This document shows, one piece after another, positions 1 through 5,821 of a stretch of 13,074 nt of DNA (the stretch's first letter is position 1; every line of letters begins with the position of its first letter). The notes below the pieces were generated by a model. That model saw only the letters and a program-made list of their open reading frames with translations. It had not been told where the DNA came from and did no database searches. The translations under genes were made by a program, and so were the position numbers. This stretch comes from Pseudomonadota bacterium (GTDB lineage Bacteria > Desulfobacterota > DSM-4660 > Desulfatiglandales > B25-G16), in the NCBI GenBank assembly GCA_015223015.1, contig JADFWK010000149.1:1-13074 (forward strand). Direction: 5' to 3'.

Positions 1-61
1 ATTCAAAATGGTTTATTGAGCCATAAGCCTTAGAATCATAGGCTCCATCTATATAAACCAT
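1..61 (-). CDS. Possible gene start running off the left edge
   Basis: On the minus strand an ATG (59-61) follows a GGGAG at a spacing of about seven bases and opens 20 codons that run out of the window without a stop. The visible residues include DGAYDSK, which loosely recalls the second-aspartate region of IS4/IS5-type DDE transposases. That region is never N-terminal in those proteins, so if the likeness is real this is a remnant rather than a gene start. The same stretch forms a long inverted repeat (2-16 with 53-67), which also argues for caution. The fragment is too short to identify. Confidence 0.2.
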   Translation of the reverse strand, partial: MVYIDGAYDSKAYGSINHFE

Positions 62-67
62 TTTGAA
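2..67. repeat. 15-bp perfect inverted repeat with inner stem
   Basis: TTCAAAATGGTTTAT (2-16) is the exact reverse complement of 53-67. Inside it GAGCC (18-22) can pair with GGCTC (41-45), so the whole 66 bases can fold into one long hairpin. There is no T-run after it on either strand inside the window, so it does not look like a standard terminator. It could be a mobile-element end, a fold-back inversion scar or an assembly artefact at a contig edge. Confidence 0.7.
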
Positions 68-189
68 ACTCCCACTGATCTATACTTTGTGGGGCATAAT
101 CCAAAAAAAAGATACCCATACCCTGCAAGAACCTTAAAAATCAATAGGTTAGGTTTCACTATGACGTGGCCTTGCCCTAAGGGCGAGTT

Positions 190-218
190 TTGACATCGCC
201 TGAAGCGAGCCTTAGATT
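190..218 (+). promoter_or_regulatory. Predicted sigma70-type promoter for the rmlD-like gene
   Basis: A perfect -35 TTGACA (190-195) is followed after 17 bases by TAGATT (213-218), a 4/6 match to the -10 box. Transcription would start near 225, leaving about 75 bases of leader before the ATG at 301. Two small hairpins surround it: GCCC-TAA-GGGC just upstream of the -35 and TCGC-CTGAA-GCGA (196-208) within the spacer. Predicted from sequence only. Confidence 0.45.
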
Positions 219-300
219 TATTAATAGACGTTTTAGACCCAGAGAAAAGGGATTTCGGCAACAGCCCGTTAAAGAATGAAAACGTGGAGGATGAACAGAG

Positions 301-1188
301 ATGAGGATCCTATTGACTGGTGCTAGCGGACAGCTTGGCAGCGACTGCAGAGTGGCTCTGGAAAACGATTATGAAATCATTGCCCCAGATAGTGAAGAAT
401 TTGACATTACCAGTTGGGACAAGGTCATAACGAGTATTAATCAGTTATCTCCCGATATGATTCTTAATTGTGCTGCCTTTACAAAAGTGGATGAGTGCGA
501 AACAGAAAAAAAGCTTTCCGAAAGAATCAATGTGGAAGGCCCTCGGAACTTGGCGCAGGGAGCGGCCAGATACGACAAGATCATTGTTCACATATCTTCC
601 GACTTCGTATTTGATGGCCGGAAGAGACTGCCACAGCCCTATTTTGAAGATGATCCCATGGCCCCACTCTCTTTTTATGGGCAAACAAAAATGGAAAGCG
701 AAATGGCTGTAAAGCAAAATGCAAGAAACTACATTATTATCAGGTCAGGGTGGCTTTATGGCATTAGGGGAGAAAGCTTCCTCAAGAAAATAATTAGACT
801 TGCTCTGAAAAAAGGTCAGGAACCTATACCGGTTGTAAATGATCAGATCGGTTCACCCACCTGGTCTTATAGACTGGCCCAGCAGATAAAGGTATTGATA
901 GACAACAGGAAAGACGGCGTTTACCATGCCACAGCAGAAGGCTACTGTAGTAGATATGAGTGGGCGAAGTATCTGTTAGAGAAAATGGAAATGAAGACCC
1001 CTCTTATACCATGTTCCTCAAGGGAGTATCCTTCCCCTGCAACCAGGCCAGTTAACTCTATCCTTGAGAACAGGCAATTGAAGGTCGAAGGGGTCAACAT
1101 CATGCACCATTGGCAGAGGGATCTCGACATCTTTATCGATACATATGGTGAAAGATTATTAAAAGGAGAAGAGAGAATGAGAACCTAG
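301..1188 (+). CDS. rmlD: dTDP-4-dehydrorhamnose reductase family protein (RmlD-like)
   Basis: This is an extended short-chain dehydrogenase of 295 residues, the usual length for RmlD, which reduces dTDP-4-dehydro-L-rhamnose to dTDP-L-rhamnose with NAD(P)H in the cytoplasm, the last step of the rhamnose donor pathway for O-antigen and other glycans. The N-terminal Rossmann motif TGASGQLG (residues 6-13) binds the cofactor. SSDFVFDG (99-106) corresponds to the family STDYVFDG, and the catalytic YxxxK pair is Y126/K130. The start is supported by GGAGG at 286-290, ten bases upstream. The other rml genes are not in the window, so a related dTDP-6-deoxyhexose reductase acting on a different 4-keto sugar is possible. 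The last ten or so residues are a short charged tail. Confidence 0.85.
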   Translation: MRILLTGASGQLGSDCRVALENDYEIIAPDSEEFDITSWDKVITSINQLSPDMILNCAAFTKVDECETEKKLSERINVEGPRNLAQGAARYDKIIVHISSDFVFDGRKRLPQPYFEDDPMAPLSFYGQTKMESEMAVKQNARNYIIIRSGWLYGIRGESFLKKIIRLALKKGQEPIPVVNDQIGSPTWSYRLAQQIKVLIDNRKDGVYHATAEGYCSRYEWAKYLLEKMEMKTPLIPCSSREYPSPATRPVNSILENRQLKVEGVNIMHHWQRDLDIFIDTYGERLLKGEERMRT

Positions 1189-1200
1189 GGGCTTCGCCCC
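1188..1200 (+). terminator. Small GC hairpin at the rmlD stop codon
   Basis: GGGGC-TTC-GCCCC forms a perfect 5-bp stem that begins in the TAG stop codon of the reductase gene. No T-run follows, so it is at best a weak terminator or an mRNA 3'-end stabiliser. Confidence 0.3.
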
Positions 1201-1231
1201 ATCAAAACTTCGTCTAGTTAGAGAAATCTAA

Positions 1232-1354
1232 ATGGAGAATATTGCCTTTTTCTTTTGCAATAATAGGCCCCGATGTTTATACTTCTGCGGGTTTGCAGGC
1301 GTTATTGGTTTCGTTGAGCTACCTGAGGCCAAGGAAGCACCTCTCAAGAAATAG
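1232..1354 (+). CDS. Possible 40-residue small protein upstream of the CBS gene
   Basis: An ATG at 1232 opens 40 codons ending at TAG (1352-1354). The product starts MENIAFFFCNN, has a short hydrophobic middle (GFAGVIGFVEL) and ends in a charged stretch rich in Lys and Glu. It sits in the 190-bp gap before the CBS gene and stops 24 bases before that gene's ATG. The ribosome site is poor (AGAGAA), and a possible promoter of the next gene (1255-1283) lies inside it. It may be a leader peptide, a real small protein or chance. I do not recognise a family. Confidence 0.25.
   Translation: MENIAFFFCNNRPRCLYFCGFAGVIGFVELPEAKEAPLKK
1255..1283 (+). promoter_or_regulatory. Predicted sigma70-type promoter for the CBS gene
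   Basis: TTGCAA (1255-1260) and TATACT (1278-1283) are 17 bases apart; the -10 matches 5 of 6 and the -35 matches 4 of 6. Transcription would start near 1290, leaving about 90 bases of leader. Confidence 0.35.
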
Positions 1355-1378
1355 CAACCTAAAAAAAGGAGGCAACCA

Positions 1379-2026
1379 ATGTTCGTAAAGGACATCATGA
1401 CAATGAACGTGGTCAATATTCCCAGCAACACCTCCATATCCGATGCAAAAAGAATCATGGATGCACATAAGATACGCCGTCTCCCGGTGGTAGACAGGGG
1501 AAAGCTCGTGGGAATTGTTACCGAGCATAAGTTAGAGGCTTATACCCCTTCTAAAGCCACTACGCTCAGCGTGTGGGAGATTGGTTATCTGCTTGGGAAT
1601 ACACCCGTAAAAGATATTATGGAGAGAAATGTTGCCACTGCAACTCCTGACATGACTGTTGAAGAAGTCCTCGCGCTAGCCCAGGAAAAGAAGGTTGGTG
1701 CATTGCCAGTGGTAGAGAGCGGACGACTCGTGGGTATCGTAACTACCAATGATTTCTTTTATAAGATAGCCAACCCTGTGCTCGGTATTGGCTTACCTGG
1801 TACAAGGCTTGAGGTTATAGGCAAAGTGGAAGACAAAGTTATTGAGGATGTAGTTTCCCTGGCAAATAAGGAGGGTATACGAATTATCACGATTCATGTC
1901 ATAAATATTCCGGAGGCACCGGGTGAAAAAAAGGACATTGTTATTCATCTGGATACCGAGGATACCAGCAAGATTGCTGAGCAATTAAAGGCCAAGGGGT
2001 ATGAGGCCATTCAAAGGACCCGATAA
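1379..2026 (+). CDS. Tandem CBS-domain protein with C-terminal ACT-like region (AcuB-like)
   Basis: The 215-residue soluble protein has two CBS domains, about residues 1-58 and 75-133. Each shows the typical pattern of KDIM near its start and LPVV followed by GxLVGIVT near its end (LPVVDRGKLVGIVT and LPVVESGRLVGIVT). Such a pair forms a Bateman module that binds adenosine nucleotides or S-adenosylmethionine. The rest (about 140-215) has the strand-helix pattern of an ACT-like domain, an arrangement seen in AcuB-type proteins. No enzyme domain is attached, so it is probably a ligand sensor acting on an unknown partner. The start is set by an excellent AAGGAGG (1366-1372) seven bases before the ATG. 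It appears to be a single-gene unit with its own promoter and a strong terminator after the stop. Confidence 0.85.
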   Translation: MFVKDIMTMNVVNIPSNTSISDAKRIMDAHKIRRLPVVDRGKLVGIVTEHKLEAYTPSKATTLSVWEIGYLLGNTPVKDIMERNVATATPDMTVEEVLALAQEKKVGALPVVESGRLVGIVTTNDFFYKIANPVLGIGLPGTRLEVIGKVEDKVIEDVVSLANKEGIRIITIHVINIPEAPGEKKDIVIHLDTEDTSKIAEQLKAKGYEAIQRTR

Positions 2027-2050
2027 AATCACAGGATTTCTGGGGGATAA

Positions 2051-2080
2051 AAAACCGGTCTTTTCTGGCCGGTTTTTTTT
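2051..2080 (+). terminator. Rho-independent terminator of the CBS gene
   Basis: AAAACCGG (2051-2058) pairs with CCGGTTTT (2069-2076) around a 10-base loop, and the right arm runs into eight T residues (2073-2080). It lies 25 bases after the stop codon of the CBS gene. Confidence 0.85.
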
Positions 2081-2218
2081 GAACAGAGCCCCCGGTTTTT
2101 TCCAAATCATCGCATCTGATCCTGGTGGTGCCCTTGCGCCTGCGCAGCAATCTTGACCCTTGTTGGAGGAAACAGAGCTCTTATTCTCTCACACCGAAGG
2201 GAGTTCGCCGAAGTCTAA

Positions 2219-2240
2219 ATAAGTTCGTCATCGAACTTAT
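2219..2240 (+). promoter_or_regulatory. Perfect 9-bp hairpin just before the DUF456 gene
   Basis: ATAAGTTCG (2219-2227) and CGAACTTAT (2232-2240) pair exactly around the tetraloop TCAT. It sits 25 bases upstream of the chosen ATG and overlaps a possible earlier ATG at 2239. There is no T-run. It could be a repressor operator or a leader hairpin affecting translation; the sequence does not tell which. Confidence 0.45.
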
Positions 2241-2265
2241 GAATCCAAGGACTAAGGATGCCACA

Positions 2266-2745
2266 ATGACGATCGCGTTGATAATTATCGGATTGCTCAT
2301 CGCAATAGTCGGTCTTGCCGGTTGTATTGTACCCCTCATTCCTGGGCCACCACTTAGTTTTTTGGCCCTTATTATTCTCTCTTATGCCAAAAATTGGGAG
2401 CCATTCAGTGCGACATTTTTGATCATTATGGCAGTTTTCACACTTGCAGTGACTATTTCGGACTACGTGATTCCTGTGCGCGGGGCAAAAAAGTATGGGG
2501 CATCGAAATTAGGTGTATGGGGTTCAATTATCGGAATGCTCGTAGGCCTTCTATTTTTCCCCCCTTGGGGTATGCTCTTCGGTGCAATTGTTGGAGCATT
2601 GTCTGGAGAGCTATTAGCTGGAAAGAAAAGCAAAAAGGCCCTGCGAGCCGGTTGGGGGGCCTTTATAGGAAACATAGTAGCCATGGGGCTGAAATTGGCC
2701 TTATCTGCGGTCATGCTTTTCTTTTATGTCAAGGAAATTTTCTAA
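2266..2745 (+). CDS. DUF456 family membrane protein
   Basis: The 159-residue, very hydrophobic protein has about four to five membrane segments. The N-terminal pattern with GCIVPLIPGPPLSF and the later glycine-rich helices around FPPWGMLFGAIVGALSGEL are typical of the DUF456 family, whose function is not established. The start at 2266 is preferred because AAGGA (2254-2258) lies seven bases before it and the hydrophobic helix then begins at once (MTIALIIIG). An in-frame ATG at 2239 would add nine polar residues but has no ribosome site and lies in a hairpin. The HTH/zinc-ribbon gene starts 36 bases after the stop, so the two may share a transcript. Confidence 0.8.
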   Translation: MTIALIIIGLLIAIVGLAGCIVPLIPGPPLSFLALIILSYAKNWEPFSATFLIIMAVFTLAVTISDYVIPVRGAKKYGASKLGVWGSIIGMLVGLLFFPPWGMLFGAIVGALSGELLAGKKSKKALRAGWGAFIGNIVAMGLKLALSAVMLFFYVKEIF

Positions 2746-2781
2746 CAGCCAACCGGGTAGCAATTGATCCCTTGGGATGAT

Positions 2782-3063
2782 ATGAAAACGATCCGCCAGC
2801 AGATGATGGAACTCTTAGATGAAAGGGAGATGAGTGCCATACAACTCTCCCAGGCAGTGAGAATCCGAGAAAGAGAGGTTTACGAGCATCTCTTCCATAT
2901 TGCGCAAACGCTATCAACCAAGAGAAAATGCCTTGTCATCCGACCTGCCAAGTGTCTGGCGTGTGGATACGTTTTTCAGAATCGGAAGCGCTTCACCCGC
3001 CCCGGTCGATGCCCTCAGTGCAAAGAATCATACATTCAAGAGCCAGCCTATCGGATTTGTTAG
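2782..3063 (+). CDS. Small predicted transcriptional regulator: HTH plus C-terminal zinc ribbon (COG3357-like)
   Basis: The 93-residue protein has a winged-helix-like N-terminal half (about 1-45, with SAIQLSQAVRIREREVYEHL as the likely recognition region) followed by a zinc ribbon. The ligands are CLAC (C58, C61) and CPQC (C77, C80). This layout matches the small HTH/Zn-ribbon predicted regulators of COG3357, common in archaea and anaerobic bacteria; targets are not known. The ATG at 2782 is preferred; an in-frame TTG at 2764 would add six residues. The ribosome site (GGGA, 2774-2777) is close and weak, which may mean translation coupled to the preceding DUF456 gene, 36 bases upstream. Confidence 0.7.
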   Translation: MKTIRQQMMELLDEREMSAIQLSQAVRIREREVYEHLFHIAQTLSTKRKCLVIRPAKCLACGYVFQNRKRFTRPGRCPQCKESYIQEPAYRIC

Positions 3064-3478
3064 CTTATATCGTGCATTATTCCTTGCTTTGCATTGACAG
3101 AACCTTCCTCACAGAACATACGATGAAAATCGTTATGCTTGCCAAAATTCCTGCCTGTGAAGGGGGCGACCTTTGCACAACCCCTGCTCTGACAAGATCC
3201 GGTTTCCACATGGAAAAAATGGTATCGCCCGCCCTGAGCGACTTACCCAGAATATGCTTATCCCGTTTGCACCATTTTGGAACGGGCTTTGCAGTAAATC
3301 ATCTCTGGGCACGCCCGAATCCTTGGCTCTACCGCGTCAATGTCAAGAAATGGGATAAGCAAAATCAATTTTTTGTTGATATTTTGAGTAGTAAGGTTAT
3401 AGTCAACCAAAGGACAAAAACTGATCCACCTTGGGCGAGGACTATCCAATTTGAACTCTTGGGGCATTATCGCAGCCA
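3064..3478. other. 415-bp non-coding stretch with promoter signals
   Basis: The one open frame across this gap begins inside the previous gene and has no recognisable protein features. The stretch holds a perfect -35-like TTGACA (3094-3099) with only a poor -10 (CATACG, 3117-3122), a strong sigma54-type match (3277-3293), and a 9-bp inverted repeat, GCTTATCCC (3256-3264) with GGGATAAGC (3352-3360), that brackets the sigma54 site. No RNA gene was recognised. Confidence 0.5.
3277..3293 (+). promoter_or_regulatory. Predicted sigma54 (-24/-12) promoter for the GspA/ExeA-like ATPase
   Basis: TTGGAACGGGCTTTGCA matches the sigma54 consensus TTGGCACG-N4-TTGCA with a single difference in the defined positions, and has the required GG-N10-GC spacing (GG at 3279-3280, GC at 3291-3292). 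Transcription would begin near 3304, leaving a leader of about 175 bases to the GTG start. No enhancer-binding activator is encoded in the window. Confidence 0.5.
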
Positions 3479-5122
3479 GTGTATACAGAATTCTACAATC
3501 TAAGAGAAAAACCCTTTAATCTGACTCCATCACCGCGGTTTCTCTATTTAGGCGAACACCACAAAGAGGCCCTAAATCTCCTGAAGTACGGGGTTATGGA
3601 GAGAAAAGGGTTTATTCTTCTGACAGGAGAAATCGGTACCGGCAAGACCACAATGGTTCATGCCCTCCTCAGCGGTCTCGATGATAGTGTCCAGTATATT
3701 CATCTTTCCAACCCCGTTCTAACACCAGGGGATTTTATGGAATACCTGGCCTTTTCCGTTTTTAGAAAGAAAATACATTTCAAATCAAAGTCAGATTTTC
3801 TTGTGGCGTTTGAAGAATTCTTGCTGCAGTGCCTGAGGCACCAAGAAAATGTCATCCTGATCATTGACGAGGCACAGAAGCTTTCTTTCGAATTACTGGA
3901 AGAGATCAGACTTCTCTCAAACATGGAAACGGGTGACGAAAAATTACTCAATATCTTTCTTGTGGGCCAGCCTGAGCTGAATGAAAAATTAAGGGACCCA
4001 CAGTGCCTGCCCCTTCTGCAGCGTATAAGCATCCGCTATCATATCCCACCACTGGACATGGAGAGTACCAGGGGCTATGTGGCTACCCGTTTGAAAATAG
4101 CCGGGGCACAAAGGGGGGATGAAATTTTTCCCAAAAGTGCTGTCAAGGCCATTCATCAGTACTCTGGTGGGTATCCCAGAATGATTAATATCCTGGCAGA
4201 TAACTCCCTGCTTCTCGGTTATTCAAAGGGAACAAAAACGATCACCCCCCAAATGGTCAAGCAGTGCCATGAAGATCTGAGTTTGGACAGTTCTTTTCCA
4301 AAAGACGGGCAGGAAATACTGGAGCCCTATGAGAGCGAAGAACTAAAGCGAGGCTATGCTACTCGCTACTGGAAATGGGCTGCAGTGCTGGGCTTTCTTA
4401 TTGCTATCGCGGCTGTCGGCATAACACAGACAGGGCAAAATCTTTTGGGGCAAGTTTTTGGGCTCAAACAAGCGAGTTATCAATCCCCCCTTGATAAGCC
4501 CAAACCAGAGCAGGTACCGGTGGAAAGGGATGGAGACCTAGAAAAAGAGGATTCAGTCGATGAGAATCAAGTACCGGAGCAAACCCCTATTGGTGTTCAA
4601 GCAGAGCATAGAGAAGATAGAGCCACGGAAATGGTGAAGCAGGAGGGACCAAAAGAGAGGGAAGTCCTTCCCTACGAAAAGGAGATGGAGCCATCTAAAT
4701 CCGTTATTGTCAAGAAGGGCGACACCCTGATCCAGTTGGCTGCTGCTATTTATGGCCGAGCAGATGATGCTATCCTGAAACAGGTCCAGCAGTATAATCC
4801 TGAGTTACGAGATATCAACAAAATCAGTATAGGTCAAGAGCTCAGATTTCCCCCGCTTGCCCTCACAGACCGAGGCCTGACCTTCACCGTTCATATAGCC
4901 TCTTTTAAGCACTTTGAATTAGCTCAAAATCTCTTTCAAGAATTGCTAGGAGAGGGTTATGAGGCCTATATCATGCCAGTTTACGATACTGAGAAAGGGA
5001 AGTTCTTCAGAGTCACTCTTGGCAATTTCAAGGGTCGGAAGGAGGCAGAAAACTACGCTGCTGTGATCCTGAAAAAGGGTATCTCAGATTTTGCCAAAAC
5101 CATGGAACTGGAGACAAGGTGA
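3479..5122 (+). CDS. GspA/ExeA-type AAA ATPase with transmembrane segment, LysM and SPOR domains
   Basis: The 547-residue protein begins with an ExeA/GspA-type AAA domain (about 1-265): Walker A GEIGTGKTT (50-58), Walker B ILIIDEAQ (126-133), and a sensor-like region around VGQPEL. One membrane helix follows (about 297-316), then an acidic, proline-rich linker. A LysM domain (about 408-456, KKGDTLIQLA to SIGQELRFP) and a SPOR domain (about 467-540) come last. ExeA binds peptidoglycan to help place type II secretion secretins; LysM and SPOR both bind peptidoglycan. The inferred topology is a cytoplasmic ATPase with a periplasmic wall-binding tail. The GTG start is chosen because the family N-terminal pattern (YNLREKPFNLTPSPRFLY) begins there; the nearest GGGG is 14 bases upstream, which is weak. 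No secretion genes adjoin it, and the real substrate is unknown. Confidence 0.85.
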   Translation: MYTEFYNLREKPFNLTPSPRFLYLGEHHKEALNLLKYGVMERKGFILLTGEIGTGKTTMVHALLSGLDDSVQYIHLSNPVLTPGDFMEYLAFSVFRKKIHFKSKSDFLVAFEEFLLQCLRHQENVILIIDEAQKLSFELLEEIRLLSNMETGDEKLLNIFLVGQPELNEKLRDPQCLPLLQRISIRYHIPPLDMESTRGYVATRLKIAGAQRGDEIFPKSAVKAIHQYSGGYPRMINILADNSLLLGYSKGTKTITPQMVKQCHEDLSLDSSFPKDGQEILEPYESEELKRGYATRYWKWAAVLGFLIAIAAVGITQTGQNLLGQVFGLKQASYQSPLDKPKPEQVPVERDGDLEKEDSVDENQVPEQTPIGVQAEHREDRATEMVKQEGPKEREVLPYEKEMEPSKSVIVKKGDTLIQLAAAIYGRADDAILKQVQQYNPELRDINKISIGQELRFPPLALTDRGLTFTVHIASFKHFELAQNLFQELLGEGYEAYIMPVYDTEKGKFFRVTLGNFKGRKEAENYAAVILKKGISDFAKTMELETR

Positions 5123-5230
5123 CAAAAGAAGGAAGATAACACATGCTGGAGTTCAAGCGCACAGACGAAACTACAAGACAAAATTTAATGATAAAAGGAT
5201 TGCCTTTCTCTGCTTTAAGGTTTATGTTTT

Positions 5231-5259
5231 TTGAAGTTTTTCCGATACGTTAGTATAAA
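5231..5259 (+). promoter_or_regulatory. Predicted sigma70-type promoter for the zinc-ribbon gene
   Basis: TTGAAG (5231-5236) and TATAAA (5254-5259) are separated by 17 bases. A second exact -10 word, TATAAT (5267-5272), lies just downstream without a good -35. Transcription would begin around 5266-5280, about 55-65 bases before the ATG at 5332. Confidence 0.45.
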
Positions 5260-5331
5260 AGTATTGTATAATCTAAATCCGTTTGCATCCAAATTGGTAC
5301 TACAGGTTTTTTTGGTGCCTGGGAGGTTGAA

Positions 5332-5790
5332 ATGAAATGCCCTAAATGTAGCTACATCAGCTTCGATTACAATCAAAGGTGCCCAAAGTGCAACAAAGAT
5401 CTTGTGTCTGAACAAAAGAAACGGAATCTAGCTGCTTTCAAACACAACCCACCGTTTCTTCTCGCTACCCTAACCGGTGATGTCGATGGTATCGATAGTG
5501 CCTCAGAGGCAGGGATCGTGAGTGATGCTGGTAGTTTCGAGGAAGAGGATCTTGAAATTCGTCTAGACACCGAGATCCCGTTAACAACGGGGGCTGATGT
5601 AGAAGACGTCTCTCTGGATTTGGGAGATCTATCTCTCGCAGAGAATGTTCCTGAAACTCCAGCTGCGTCGAAGGGTGCTGCCCCCGATGAGTCTGAAATG
5701 GTAACAAAGGAAATTGGTAAGAAAAAGCCACGCGTTTCTGAAGATTCTGAGGATATTGATTTAGAACTGGACCTTGAAGATTTAGAATAA
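5332..5790 (+). CDS. N-terminal zinc-ribbon protein with acidic tail, function unknown
   Basis: The 152-residue protein starts with a compact zinc ribbon, MKCPKCSYISF followed by RCPKCNKDL, giving ligands C3, C6, C17 and C20. The remaining roughly 110 residues are low-complexity, very rich in Asp, Glu and Ser, and probably disordered, ending in alternating acidic and leucine residues (DLELDLEDLE). There is no signal peptide or membrane segment. GGGAGGT directly before the ATG gives a strong start. Zinc-ribbon proteins with long acidic tails are common in deltaproteobacterial genomes without an assigned role; a protein-protein interaction adaptor is an inference. It converges on the FHA-GAF gene, whose stop is 31 bases away. 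Confidence 0.75.
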   Translation: MKCPKCSYISFDYNQRCPKCNKDLVSEQKKRNLAAFKHNPPFLLATLTGDVDGIDSASEAGIVSDAGSFEEEDLEIRLDTEIPLTTGADVEDVSLDLGDLSLAENVPETPAASKGAAPDESEMVTKEIGKKKPRVSEDSEDIDLELDLEDLE

Positions 5791-5821
5791 TCTGAACTCG
5801 AATCTTTATGAAGGTATTATC

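Noticed and set aside
49..261. 70-codon minus-strand frame upstream of the reductase gene
   Set aside because: It has no ribosome site and no recognisable motif, and it lies over the predicted promoter of the plus-strand gene.
3094..3122. Sigma70-type promoter in the gap before the ATPase gene
   Set aside because: The -35 TTGACA is perfect, but the -10 (CATACG) matches only half the consensus; the sigma54-type site is the better candidate.
2928..3503. 191-codon open frame spanning the gap before the ATPase gene
   Set aside because: It begins inside the HTH/zinc-ribbon gene in another frame, ends inside the ATPase gene, has no ribosome site and reads as non-protein-like sequence.
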